DNA of 64,000 nucleotides, taken from assembly GCF_014698045.1 (NCBI RefSeq), contig NZ_JACJSE010000007.1, positions 186,001 to 250,000 of the forward strand. The letters run 5' to 3'. The DNA is from Aulosira sp. FACHB-615. Lineage in GTDB: Bacteria > Cyanobacteriota > Cyanobacteriia > Cyanobacteriales > Nostocaceae. Of this stretch, positions 8,109 through 17,322 are shown piece after piece (within the stretch, counting starts at the first letter, position 1; each line of letters starts with the position of its first letter). The notes under the pieces are model-generated. The model searched no databases and was not told the DNA's origin. It worked only from the letters and a program-made list of their open reading frames with translations. The translations under genes were made by a program, and so were the position numbers.

Positions 8109-9095
8109 ATGAAAGAATTGGAGCCAAACCAAGTTCCGCTTGTGGGTGTGATTATACCTTTGTACAACAAAGGTAAGTATATTGCTAGAGCGATCGACTC
8201 TGTACTAGGGCAAACATATCAAAACTTTGAAATCATCGTTGTGAATGATGGCTCTACGGATGATAGCCCAGATATTGTCAGCAATTATCACGATTCCCGC
8301 ATCCGCATCATTCACCAAATAAATAGCGGCCCTGGTGCAGCACGTAACAGAGGTATCACCGAAAGCAAGGCTCCCTTTCTCTCATTTCTTGATGCTGATG
8401 ATGAGTGGCTACCAGAATTTTTAGAGAAGTCAGTAGAAAATCTTCAACAACACCCTGAGTGCTTGCTGAGTGTGAGTGGACATTTTCGAGGAGAAGAACG
8501 TACAAGTTGGCAAGAACATCTTCCCCATTTTCTGGTAACAGAAGGTGTATGGCGACTGCCCACTGAGATGAAACCGCAATTAGTGAAATCTGCGATCGAT
8601 TTCTTCCACTCTGGAGCGGTATTATGCTCACGGCAGATCATCGAACAATTTGGTGGTTTTTATAGCAAAGATCGCTGCACTTATGGCGAAGATTCTTATT
8701 TATGGATACAAGCAGCATTAAATTACCAAATTTATTTAGACCCCACCCCACTCATGTGGCATCATACTGAAGCATCGGAACTTGGGCAAGGACGCAAAGA
8801 AGTACGACCGCCTTGGCCCAAACTTACAGATCCAGAACCCATCAGAAATCACTGTCCCCCAGAATATCGTTCTCTCCTGGAGCATTGTTTAGCATATTAC
8901 GCATTACTAGCAGCTTATCGCCATGTTTATGTCGGTGATACTCAAACTGTCAAAGCTCTGTTAGAGAGTTTTCCTATGAGCAAAACTTTCTATCCAAATT
9001 ATATTAAATTAAAAATTCGCTTAACCTTCGTAGAACTATTCAACAAATTTTGGAAATTCAGGAATTGGTTAAATCAGACAAAAATAGCATCTTAA
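8109..9095 (+). CDS. Family 2 glycosyltransferase
   Basis: The 328-residue GT-A enzyme has a typical N-terminal domain: VGVIIPLYNKGKYIARAIDS, NDGSTDD with the nucleotide-binding Asp at residue 47, and the metal-binding DADDEW (95-100). A later ED pair (CTYGEDSYLW) fits the catalytic region of inverting GT2 enzymes. No membrane segment is visible, so it probably works in the cytoplasm on the lipid-linked oligosaccharide. AGGA precedes the ATG. It lies 37 bp after the pyruvyl transferase gene. Donor and acceptor sugars are unknown. Confidence 0.9.
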   Translation: MKELEPNQVPLVGVIIPLYNKGKYIARAIDSVLGQTYQNFEIIVVNDGSTDDSPDIVSNYHDSRIRIIHQINSGPGAARNRGITESKAPFLSFLDADDEWLPEFLEKSVENLQQHPECLLSVSGHFRGEERTSWQEHLPHFLVTEGVWRLPTEMKPQLVKSAIDFFHSGAVLCSRQIIEQFGGFYSKDRCTYGEDSYLWIQAALNYQIYLDPTPLMWHHTEASELGQGRKEVRPPWPKLTDPEPIRNHCPPEYRSLLEHCLAYYALLAAYRHVYVGDTQTVKALLESFPMSKTFYPNYIKLKIRLTFVELFNKFWKFRNWLNQTKIAS

Positions 9096-9151
9096 AAATT
9101 GCTAACAAGTGCAAAATTTAAAATAATCATTTACAAAAATATTAATTAAAC

Positions 9152-10225
9152 ATGAAATCTATATTTCTACCACGAACAAATGATGATAATCCCTACCAAA
9201 AAGAGCTAATTCATCACCTCAATAAATTAGATATTCAAGCAGATTTTCCTCATCCTTCCTCTTCAACAACTTTCTTTTTGCCAGCAGTATTGTTGCCTCA
9301 AAAAGCAGATGTAGTACACTTACATTGGCTCCATCCATTTTTCGCAGGTTCTAATACTGTAGAAAAATCTCTAAAATTATCATTTTTTATTTTAGAATTA
9401 ATTATCTTAAAGCTCCTAAGAACCAAAATTATTTGGACTGTACATAATCTAAAAAATCATGAAAATAAAAGCTTGATTTTAGATAATTTATGTAGTTATT
9501 TAGTGGCTAAATTAGCTGATGCGATTATTGCCCATTGTGACTCAGCTAAAGCAGAAGTTATCAAAAGTTTTTCCCTGAACGATAATCAAGATAAAGTATT
9601 TGTAGTCCCGCATGGTAACTATATCAACTGTTACGATAACGATATCGAAAAAACTCTAGCCCGCAAAAGCTTAAATATAGATGATTCTGCTGTGGTTTTC
9701 CTATTCCTGGGGATGATTAGACCCTACAAAGGAGTCTTAGAACTAATAGATACATTTAAACAACTGCATAATGATGCAAGTCAACTAGTGATTGCAGGTA
9801 AAGTATATCAAAACAGTCCAGAAATGACAGATATGCTTTTACAGAAGATTGATAACGAGCCAAACATCAAATTTATACCCGGATTTGTCCCTTCGGAGAA
9901 ACTTCAAATTTATCTGAACGCTTGTGATGTAGTCGTATTTCCCTATCGAGATATTCTCACTTCAGGTGCTGTAATGTTAGCAATGTCTTTTGGTCGAGCC
10001 TGTATTGCGCCCCGCAAAGGATGTATCGCAGAAGTCTTAGATCATTCTGGAGCATTTTTATATGACATTGATGATGAATATGGTTTAATTCAAGCTATGA
10101 AATTGGCGTTAGAACAACAAAAACAACTATCAAATATGGGTCAATATAATCGCCAACTAGCAGAGAAATATGATTGGCTAAACATTGCCAAAATAACGAG
10201 CAATGTATATCAATCTTGTATGTAA
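9152..10225 (+). CDS. GT4-like (GT-B) glycosyltransferase
   Basis: The 357-residue protein has a GT-B layout: an N-terminal acceptor domain with DVVHLHWLHPFFAG and IIWTVHNLKNHENK, and a C-terminal nucleotide-sugar domain with FLFLGMIRPYKGVLELI, then VVFPYRDILTSGAVMLAMSF. The usual E-x7-E motif is not obvious. The HLHW and TVHN motifs resemble GumK/mannosyltransferase-like members. It is among the most AT-rich genes of the cluster, with no clear Shine-Dalgarno. It should add one sugar of the repeat unit at the cytoplasmic membrane. Confidence 0.82.
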   Translation: MKSIFLPRTNDDNPYQKELIHHLNKLDIQADFPHPSSSTTFFLPAVLLPQKADVVHLHWLHPFFAGSNTVEKSLKLSFFILELIILKLLRTKIIWTVHNLKNHENKSLILDNLCSYLVAKLADAIIAHCDSAKAEVIKSFSLNDNQDKVFVVPHGNYINCYDNDIEKTLARKSLNIDDSAVVFLFLGMIRPYKGVLELIDTFKQLHNDASQLVIAGKVYQNSPEMTDMLLQKIDNEPNIKFIPGFVPSEKLQIYLNACDVVVFPYRDILTSGAVMLAMSFGRACIAPRKGCIAEVLDHSGAFLYDIDDEYGLIQAMKLALEQQKQLSNMGQYNRQLAEKYDWLNIAKITSNVYQSCM

Positions 10226-10272
10226 AAATCTAATTAAAATTTAGAATTAAATTATTTTAGAAGCTAAAAGTT

Positions 10273-11262
10273 ATGAATTCATCTCTCCCAGGACAACCAA
10301 TCGTTAGTGTAATAGTTCCAACATTTAATAGAGCTAATTTTTTATCAAGAGCAATTTCTAGTATTCTCCAACAGACTTTCTCTAATTTTGAATTGATTAT
10401 TGTTGATGATGGCTCTACAGATAATACTGCTGAAGTAGTTAAAGAATTTACCGATCCACGAATTAAGTTTTTACCTTTAGGTAAGAATTATGGAGGTAGC
10501 TATGCACGTAATCAAGGCATTAAAGCAGCCAGCACAGAATTCATCGCATTTTTAGACAGTGATGATGAATGGTTACCTGAGAAGTTAGAGTTACAGGTAA
10601 AACGTTTACAAGAAAGTGATGATCCTCTGGCAACTGTTGTTTATTGCTTAGGTTATGAATGTGTAGAGGGACAACAGAAAATACCCAGTTTACATCTTTA
10701 TGAAGGAGATGTTTTTGATGATTTATTGAGAGGTTGGCTACCTCCTACCACTTCACTATTTATGGTGAAACGTTCTGCCTTACTAGAAGTTAATGGCTTT
10801 GATGAAAGTTTACCTAGTTTTCAAGACTATGATTTATGGTTGAGTCTAGCAGCAGCCAATAACCATTTTTTAGTAGTCGATAAACCACTAATTATTAGAT
10901 ATTTTCATCCCCAGCAGATTGGAGGTAATTTGCAAGCTAAATTAGAGGGATTAAGGATTTTCAAAAATAAGTGGGGGACAGTTATAAAACAACGGACAGG
11001 AGCGATTAATTATCATCGTGTTATAGGAGTAAGAACATCCATAGTCCAGTTACTTCGAGTAAATAAAGAACTTGATAAAGGAAATAAAATTACTGCTCTT
11101 TTCTATATTCTTGCCTTACTAAAATTCCTTCCCTGGTCTGGAAAACTTTTCGCTAAGGGAATTATAAGAGTAATTTTTGGGGCTAAAGTGTACAAATTAT
11201 TATTTGAATTGAAATATGCTTTATTTTATAGGAATCAAAATAAAAGTTCTACAGCGATATAA
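10273..11262 (+). CDS. Family 2 glycosyltransferase
   Basis: The 329-residue enzyme has VSVIVPTFNRANFLSRAISS at the N-terminus, DDGSTDN (45-51), KNYGGSYARNQGIKAAS, and DSDDEWLPEK (95-104) as the metal-binding motif, followed by FQDYDLWLSLAA in the acceptor region. These are standard GT2 features. It sits between two GT4-type genes, with 47 and 24 bp gaps, so it probably belongs to the same transcript. The C-terminal 80 residues are basic and hydrophobic and may contact the membrane. Specificity is unknown. Confidence 0.9.
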   Translation: MNSSLPGQPIVSVIVPTFNRANFLSRAISSILQQTFSNFELIIVDDGSTDNTAEVVKEFTDPRIKFLPLGKNYGGSYARNQGIKAASTEFIAFLDSDDEWLPEKLELQVKRLQESDDPLATVVYCLGYECVEGQQKIPSLHLYEGDVFDDLLRGWLPPTTSLFMVKRSALLEVNGFDESLPSFQDYDLWLSLAAANNHFLVVDKPLIIRYFHPQQIGGNLQAKLEGLRIFKNKWGTVIKQRTGAINYHRVIGVRTSIVQLLRVNKELDKGNKITALFYILALLKFLPWSGKLFAKGIIRVIFGAKVYKLLFELKYALFYRNQNKSSTAI

Positions 11263-11286
11263 TTCTAGAGCCAGCATAAAAACAGT

Positions 11287-12426
11287 ATGTCTAAGCCAAA
11301 TGTAGTTATTTTCTGTGGACGCATTCTCCCTCCTTCAGAAACATTTATCCGCGCTCAAGGAGAAGGTCTAAAAAATTTTGAACCTTATTATGTGGGTTCT
11401 CGTTTTGTCAAAGGATTATCTCTACCTTCAGAGCGCACGTTAGTAGTTAATGAAGGTGGAAGTTTTGGAGCTTTCCAAGAGGTATTGTTTAAAGTCACAG
11501 GAATATCACCAAAAGTCAGGAAAAAAGTAAAACAGCTAAATCCTGTTTTACTTCATGCTCATTTTGGCGTTTGTGGAGCTTTAGCTCTTCCTTTAGTACA
11601 GTCTTTAAATCTACCTATGATTGTTACCTTTCATGGACTCGATGCTACCATGAAGGATGAATATGCTAGAAAAAATTCTATCAGTACTCGTGTTTATCTC
11701 AAACGGCGAGAATTACTTAAACAACAGGCCAATTTATTTATTACTGTATCAAAATTTTTGAAAGCGGAACTTGTTCAGCAAGGTTTTCCTTCAGAAAAAA
11801 TATTAGTGCATTATATAGGTGTAGATACAGAACTTTTTCAACCTCAGCCAATAACTAATCGAGAGCCGATAGTTCTTTTTGTTGGACGGCTAGTTGAGAA
11901 GAAAGGCTGTGAGTATTTGATAAAAGCGATGGAGAGAGTACAGGCAGAAAATCCTGAAATAGCTTTGCTAGTGATCGGTGATGGACCTCTCCGCAATTCT
12001 TTAGAAAATTTAGCTAAGTCCTTACTCAAAAACTATCGTTTTCTAGGCTCCCAACCACCAGAGGTTGTAAAACATTGGATGCAAATAGCCAAAATATTTT
12101 GTGTTCCTAGTATTAGAGCGGAGTCTGGTGATTGCGAAAGTTTTGGTATAGTGTTTGCTGAGGCTCAAGCAATGGGTTTACCAGTAGTTAGCTTTGCTAG
12201 TGGTGGAATTCCTGAAGTAGTAGCACATCAAGAGACTGGTTTTCTAGCACCTGAACGAGATGTTCAAACTCTTGCAGAGTATGTTTTACAGCTATTTAAT
12301 GATAGTGTTCTCTGGCAAAGCTTTAGTCAAAATGGCCGACAACGAGTAGAAAATATGTTTAATCTTCATAAGCAAACGCAGATTTTAGAAGAAAAATACC
12401 AAATGCTCCTCAATAATCAGATGTAA
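11287..12426 (+). CDS. Family 4 glycosyltransferase (WcaL-like)
   Basis: The 379-residue GT-B protein has LHAHFGVCGALALPLV and MIVTFHGLDAT in the N-terminal half. The C-terminal donor domain has LFVGRLVEKKGCEYLIKAM, GDGPLRNSLE and ESFGIVFAEAQAMGLPVV, which contains the E-x7-E motif of retaining GT4 enzymes. This arrangement resembles colanic-acid WcaL/AmsK-like transferases. It is separated from the next gene by 101 bp. The sugar it transfers cannot be inferred. Confidence 0.9.
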   Translation: MSKPNVVIFCGRILPPSETFIRAQGEGLKNFEPYYVGSRFVKGLSLPSERTLVVNEGGSFGAFQEVLFKVTGISPKVRKKVKQLNPVLLHAHFGVCGALALPLVQSLNLPMIVTFHGLDATMKDEYARKNSISTRVYLKRRELLKQQANLFITVSKFLKAELVQQGFPSEKILVHYIGVDTELFQPQPITNREPIVLFVGRLVEKKGCEYLIKAMERVQAENPEIALLVIGDGPLRNSLENLAKSLLKNYRFLGSQPPEVVKHWMQIAKIFCVPSIRAESGDCESFGIVFAEAQAMGLPVVSFASGGIPEVVAHQETGFLAPERDVQTLAEYVLQLFNDSVLWQSFSQNGRQRVENMFNLHKQTQILEEKYQMLLNNQM

Positions 12427-12527
12427 ATAACTTAGATTTTGAGCAAAATAATAATGATGTAAGTCTTTTAGACTAGCTTAAATTTAATTTAAAGTATTCA
12501 ACAAACATAGAAAAAGTAAGATTATTT

Positions 12528-13337
12528 ATGGATGATACTTCACAATTAGCAATTCTCGTAAATAGTACCGACAGTTTTGAAGATTGCTGGCAACCATTCT
12601 TTACTCTTTTTGCAAAGTATTGGTCTAATTGTCCTCACCCTATAATACTCAATACTGAAACTAAAGTATTTAGTTATCATGGGTTAAATATACAATGTTC
12701 TCAAGTTGGGATAAATGATGAGAGTGGCACAAGACCGAGTTGGAGTGATTGCTTAATTCGTTGTCTTGACCAAATTAAGTCAAAGTACATTCTTTATGTA
12801 CAAGATGATTATTTTCTTAATGATTATGTCAATACAACTATCCTCTATGATTTTCTCAAAATTATGGAATGTGAAGGATATTCCCACATTCGGTTAAGAG
12901 AAACTCTGGGAATTGGCCCATATAAACCATCATCCAAATATCCGTTATTATGGGAGATTCCTCAAAAAGCCAACTATCGGATTGGGTTACAAGCCGGGTT
13001 GTGGGTCAAGGATAGACTCAGATTTTATCTTGAGCCAAATGAAACAGGATGGGAGTTTGAACGCTGGGGTAGCATCAGAGCCAGGAAAATTAAAGATTCA
13101 TTTTTCTGTCAAAATCTTGATTATTTTAATGGTCAAGATAAATATATTTTTCCTTATTATCCCACTGGAATTGTTCAAGGTAAATGGTTAGAGGCGGCTG
13201 TGGTTGACTTGTTCAAACAACATCACATAGAAGTGGATTATTCCATTCGAGGTTTTTATCAATTAAATCAAAAACAAAAGCTGATCCAGCTATTGAAAAA
13301 TCAGTCACGAAAATTATTAATGCGATACATACCATAA
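12528..13337 (+). CDS. Unknown protein of the polysaccharide cluster, possibly a GT-A-like transferase
   Basis: I do not recognise the 269-residue protein with certainty. It begins MDDTSQLAILVNSTDSFEDC and contains PSWSDCLIRCLDQIKSKYI followed by QDDYFLNDYV. The spacing from an N-terminal strand to an acidic QDDYF resembles the DxD-like metal site of GT-A glycosyltransferases, and the spot between two GT4 genes fits. The C-terminus is basic (KLIQLLKNQSRKLLMRY) and could bind membrane. No signal peptide is visible. A transferase or a modifying enzyme acting on the repeat unit are both possible. Confidence 0.6.
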   Translation: MDDTSQLAILVNSTDSFEDCWQPFFTLFAKYWSNCPHPIILNTETKVFSYHGLNIQCSQVGINDESGTRPSWSDCLIRCLDQIKSKYILYVQDDYFLNDYVNTTILYDFLKIMECEGYSHIRLRETLGIGPYKPSSKYPLLWEIPQKANYRIGLQAGLWVKDRLRFYLEPNETGWEFERWGSIRARKIKDSFFCQNLDYFNGQDKYIFPYYPTGIVQGKWLEAAVVDLFKQHHIEVDYSIRGFYQLNQKQKLIQLLKNQSRKLLMRYIP

Positions 13338-13359
13338 ACCTGCATAAATATTTTAAGAA

Positions 13360-14658
13360 ATGAAAAATATGAAAATTTTAGTTTCTGCCTATGCCTGTAG
13401 ACCAAAGATGGGGTCTGAACCAGGAGTTGGTTGGAATATGGTTCAAGAACTAGCTCACAAATGTGAGGCTGTATGGGTAATTACACGTCAAGATAATCAA
13501 CCCAGCATTGAAGCTGAACTATCCAAAATGCCAGTTCCAGGGTTGAAGTTTGTGTATCATGACTTACCTGCTTGGGCTAGATGGTGGAACCGAGGACAAA
13601 CAGCACTGTATTTTCACTACTATTTTTGGCAAATAGGTGCATATTTTCAAGCCAGGAAACTACATGAGCAAATTAATTTTAATTTGGTACATCATGTTAC
13701 CTACGGTCGATATTGTTTTCCTAGCTTTTTATCACTATTACCTATACCGTTTGTTTGGGGGCCATTGGGGGGCGGTGAAGTTGCACCGAAGCCATTTTGG
13801 CGTGATTTTCATTGGAGTGGCAAAGTTTATGAAAGTTTGCGGGAAGTTAGCCGTTGGATAGGTGAACGCGACCCTTTTGTGAAAATGACTGCCAAAAGAA
13901 GTGCTGTAGCAATAGTTTGCACATCAGAAACAGCTGATTGTGTAAGTGCATTAGGTACAAAACGTATTGAGAAGATATTGGGACAAACAGGTGTTAATCA
14001 ACAAGATATAGCTCAATTCGAGCAATATAATGTTTCGCAATTCCAAGCTCCTATAAGATTTATCAGTATGGGGCGTTTACTGCATTGGAAAGGATTTCAT
14101 CTTGGGTTACGTGCCTTTGCAGCAGCTAACTTAGAAAATGGGGAATACTGGATTATTGGTGAAGGCCCGGAACGTCCAAGATTAGAAGCTTTAGCTAATA
14201 AACTAGGAATTGCTGAAAAGGTCAAATTTTTAGGAAGTCGGCCTCGTGAAGAAGCACTAAGGATATTGGGAGAATCTTGTGCTTTAATTCATCCTAGTTT
14301 GCATGATTTTTCGCCTACGGTTTGCATAGAAGCAATGGCAGCCAGTAGACCTGTAATCTGTTTGAATTTAGGAGGCCCAGCTTTTCAGATTACGGAGCAA
14401 ACTGGTTTTAAAATTACGGGTAATAACCCTGAAGATGCGGTTAAAGGTATGGCAGAGGCAATGGTTCGTCTAGCTAAAGATCCAGAACTCAGAGCCAAGA
14501 TGGGACAAGCAGGTCAAAAGCGGGTGAGTGAGTTATACAACTGGGAAATTAAAGCAAATTCTTTAGTGGCACTTTATGAAGATATTTTGACTTGCCAACA
14601 GTCTCTATTATCACAAAGTGTAATTCAGACCAAAGAAAATAACGCTCAGGTTATTTAA
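13360..14658 (+). CDS. Family 4 glycosyltransferase (copy 1 of a duplicated pair, member A)
   Basis: The 432-residue GT-B enzyme starts MKNMKILVSAYACRPKMGSE; an internal ATG at 13369 would also fit. The SAYAC.P..GSEPGVGWN N-terminus, VHHVTYGRYCFPSF, WGPLGGGE, GRLLHWKGFHLGLRA and IIGEGPERPRLEAL place it in a well-marked GT4 group. Its donor-site motif is DFSPTVCIE, i.e. Asp rather than Glu at the first position of E-x7-E. The gene at 17323-18576 is a clear paralogue. It follows the unknown gene by 22 bp and precedes pair member B by 30 bp. Confidence 0.9.
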   Translation: MKNMKILVSAYACRPKMGSEPGVGWNMVQELAHKCEAVWVITRQDNQPSIEAELSKMPVPGLKFVYHDLPAWARWWNRGQTALYFHYYFWQIGAYFQARKLHEQINFNLVHHVTYGRYCFPSFLSLLPIPFVWGPLGGGEVAPKPFWRDFHWSGKVYESLREVSRWIGERDPFVKMTAKRSAVAIVCTSETADCVSALGTKRIEKILGQTGVNQQDIAQFEQYNVSQFQAPIRFISMGRLLHWKGFHLGLRAFAAANLENGEYWIIGEGPERPRLEALANKLGIAEKVKFLGSRPREEALRILGESCALIHPSLHDFSPTVCIEAMAASRPVICLNLGGPAFQITEQTGFKITGNNPEDAVKGMAEAMVRLAKDPELRAKMGQAGQKRVSELYNWEIKANSLVALYEDILTCQQSLLSQSVIQTKENNAQVI

Positions 14659-14688
14659 TTAATCATTATCCCATTCAAAATTTCCTCA

Positions 14689-15870
14689 ATGCACATTCTA
14701 AGCATTCATAACAATTATCAAATTCGTGGCGGCGAAGATGAATCTCGTGAGGCTGAAGAAAAACTCTTACGGGAAATGGGTCATGAAGTTGATGTTTATC
14801 AAGAACATAATGACCGAGTGGGATCTATTGGTGCTGTACCGATGGCGTTGCGCTCTATCTGGTCTCAAGAATCTTACAACATAGTCAAACAAAAACTTCA
14901 GCATTCAAAATGTGACATTGTTCATATTCAGAATTTTTTCCCCTTAATTTCTCCTTCTGTTCACTATGCGGCTAAGTCAGAAGGAGTACCTGTTGTGCAA
15001 ACTTTGCGTAATTATCGCCTATTGTGTCCCAATGGCTTATTTTTTCGGGATGGACTCGTCTGCGAAGATTGTATGGGGAAGTTTATTCCCTATCCTGGCG
15101 TTTGGCATGGTTGCTATCGGGAAAATCGTCCAGCAACGATCGCAGTAGCAACTATGTTAACAGCTCATCGCGCTATGGGTACTTGGCTGGAAATGGTAGA
15201 TGTGTACATTGCTTTAACTGAGTTTGCTCGACAAAAATTTATCGCCGGAGGTTTCCCCGCCGAAAAAATTGTCGTCAAGCCTAACTTTGTGCATCCTGAT
15301 CCTGGTGTGGGAGATGGTTCTGGCGGTTATGCTCTTTTTGTGGGAAGACTATCTTCCGAAAAAGGATTAGATACTTTACTAGCGGCTTGGAACTATTTGG
15401 AAGGGAAAGTTCCTTTGAAGATTATCGGGGAAGGGCCTTTGGCAGAGAAAGTGGTGGAATTAGTCAAACGATTACCCAACGTAGAATGGCTAGGACGTAG
15501 ACCAATATCTGAAGTGCATAAATTGATGGGAGAAGCGATGTTTTTAGTGTTTCCTTCCAAGTGGTATGAAACTTTTGGTCGAGTTGCGGTTGAGGCTTTT
15601 GCAAAAGGTACGCCCGTAATTGCTGCTAATATTGGAGCGATCGCAGAATTAGTAGACTCTGGTCGTACTGGATTGCTATTCTCGCCAGGAAACCCCGAAG
15701 ATTTAGCAAATAAAGTGCAATGGGCGATTGCAAATCAAGCAAGACTAGCTCAAATGCGTCAAGAAGCTAGATATGAATTTGAATCTAAGTACACAGCGCA
15801 ACAGAACTATAGCCGGATGATGGCAATTTATGAATTAGCTACTCATCAGAGTTTGTTAAAAATTTCATGA
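14689..15870 (+). CDS. Family 4 glycosyltransferase (copy 1 of a duplicated pair, member B)
   Basis: The 393-residue protein starts MHILSIHNNYQIRGGEDESR. The GGEDE motif, DIVHIQNFFPLISPSVHYA, a Cys-rich segment (CEDCMGKFIPYPGVWHGCY), FVGRLSSEKGLDTLLAAW and ETFGRVAVEAFAKGTPV (E-x7-E) mark a GT4 subgroup. The four-Cys insertion could bind metal, which is inferred only from cysteine spacing. The protein at 18710-19891 shares the same N-terminal motifs and the Cys segment, so the two are paralogues. A 124-bp gap separates it from the Wzy-like gene. Confidence 0.9.
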   Translation: MHILSIHNNYQIRGGEDESREAEEKLLREMGHEVDVYQEHNDRVGSIGAVPMALRSIWSQESYNIVKQKLQHSKCDIVHIQNFFPLISPSVHYAAKSEGVPVVQTLRNYRLLCPNGLFFRDGLVCEDCMGKFIPYPGVWHGCYRENRPATIAVATMLTAHRAMGTWLEMVDVYIALTEFARQKFIAGGFPAEKIVVKPNFVHPDPGVGDGSGGYALFVGRLSSEKGLDTLLAAWNYLEGKVPLKIIGEGPLAEKVVELVKRLPNVEWLGRRPISEVHKLMGEAMFLVFPSKWYETFGRVAVEAFAKGTPVIAANIGAIAELVDSGRTGLLFSPGNPEDLANKVQWAIANQARLAQMRQEARYEFESKYTAQQNYSRMMAIYELATHQSLLKIS

Positions 15871-15994
15871 ATCTCATCTATAAACAAATTACTATTATTT
15901 GAACTTCTATAAAAATCTTTATATTGCAACTATGCAATTTATATTTGAATCCTTTTAATTTTTCCAAATCAACTAGTAACACCTAAAAGGGCCT

Positions 15995-17299
15995 ATGCTC
16001 GACAAGACAAGTGTTTATCCTAACAATGAGACAGAAAAATCTTCCATCGCCGATAAATTTCTCAACTGGTATAGTTGGGTACTGTTGGGATATGCTCTGT
16101 GTGGACGAGGATTTTCTTACTTTGGTGTTCCTCCTGCTTATATCGGAGAAATTACGCTTATTTTTGGATTGTTTACTTTAAGCATCAACAAATCAATCCC
16201 AAAACTTCTCAAACTCCCTCAAGTTTGGTTTTTAATCATATTTATGGTGTGGTGTTGCCTCAATACCATACCTTATGTACCCATATATGGCTTAGATGCC
16301 ATACGTGATGCAGCCTTATGGTACTATACATTTTTTGCCCTAATAGTTGCCACCTTACTAATTAGTAAGCCACAGCGATTTTTATTTATGGTTGCTCAAT
16401 ATGGGCGCTTTTGTAGAATTTTTATTATTCTTATACCATTTCTCTGGTTGATATCTAGAACAATACCATTACCTAGTTTACCTGGTTCCGGGGCTAGAAT
16501 TATCTCTCTGAAACCAGCAGATACAATGACTCATTTATCGGGGATTACTGCTTTTTTTGTTGGATCTAGTTTGCTAGATTTTCAACCATTATTATTTACT
16601 TTAATGTTTTTTGTCAATTTAGGTGTAGTTGCTTTAAATTCTAATCGTTCAGGAACACTAGCTTTTTTGAATGCTTTTTTTGTGCTGGGAATTGCTAATT
16701 ATAAAAGTAGTAAAGTTTGGCGCATTATAACTATTATAATTTTGGTTATTTTATTGGTTTTCATTTTTAATCCAGAGTTTTTTGAACCATTAATTAATCG
16801 AGTGTTGAGTATTTTTATTGATAATAATGAAAGACAAGGTTCAAAAGAATATCGATTAGAATGGTGGACTTATCTCATCAAAAGCACTTTTTCAGATTAT
16901 TTTTGGACGGGTCGAGGATTTGGTTTTAACTTGGGAGCTGGTACAGGTTTTGATCCTTTAGGTGATGGGGTTGTACGTAGTCCACATAATGGTCATATTA
17001 CTGTGCTTTCTCGTACTGGCGTTCCTGGTTTCGTTCTTTGGCTTGTCATTCAGTTAGGTTGGGCTGGAAGCATACTATCAAAATATTTACAGTGCAGAAA
17101 AAAGGGGCAGACAAAATGGTCTGGTATATTTTTAACTTTACTTACTTATTGGGTGGCTTGTATGACTGTTACATCATTTGAAGTAATTATTGAAGGCCCC
17201 ACAGGTGGTATTTGGTTATGGACAATGTATGGGATTGGTTTAGCTGCAATGCAAATATACAAACGTTATCCCCAACTTTTTGATGCAGAAGCTGAATAA
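15995..17299 (+). CDS. O-antigen polymerase/ligase-like membrane protein (Wzy/WaaL superfamily)
   Basis: The 434-residue protein is strongly hydrophobic, with roughly 10-12 membrane segments by eye and a larger loop near SIFIDNNERQGSKEYRLEWW. The motif RSPHNGHITVLSRTGVPGF, with its conserved His, is typical of the O-antigen ligase/polymerase family PF04932. In a Wzx/Wzy-type cluster it would polymerise the flipped repeat units at the periplasmic face. An AAGGG sits just before the ATG. It lies exactly between the two GT4 pairs. Polymerase versus ligase cannot be decided from sequence alone. Confidence 0.85.
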   Translation: MLDKTSVYPNNETEKSSIADKFLNWYSWVLLGYALCGRGFSYFGVPPAYIGEITLIFGLFTLSINKSIPKLLKLPQVWFLIIFMVWCCLNTIPYVPIYGLDAIRDAALWYYTFFALIVATLLISKPQRFLFMVAQYGRFCRIFIILIPFLWLISRTIPLPSLPGSGARIISLKPADTMTHLSGITAFFVGSSLLDFQPLLFTLMFFVNLGVVALNSNRSGTLAFLNAFFVLGIANYKSSKVWRIITIIILVILLVFIFNPEFFEPLINRVLSIFIDNNERQGSKEYRLEWWTYLIKSTFSDYFWTGRGFGFNLGAGTGFDPLGDGVVRSPHNGHITVLSRTGVPGFVLWLVIQLGWAGSILSKYLQCRKKGQTKWSGIFLTLLTYWVACMTVTSFEVIIEGPTGGIWLWTMYGIGLAAMQIYKRYPQLFDAEAE

Positions 17300-17322
17300 A
17301 TATTCTATACCAACTAATAATT

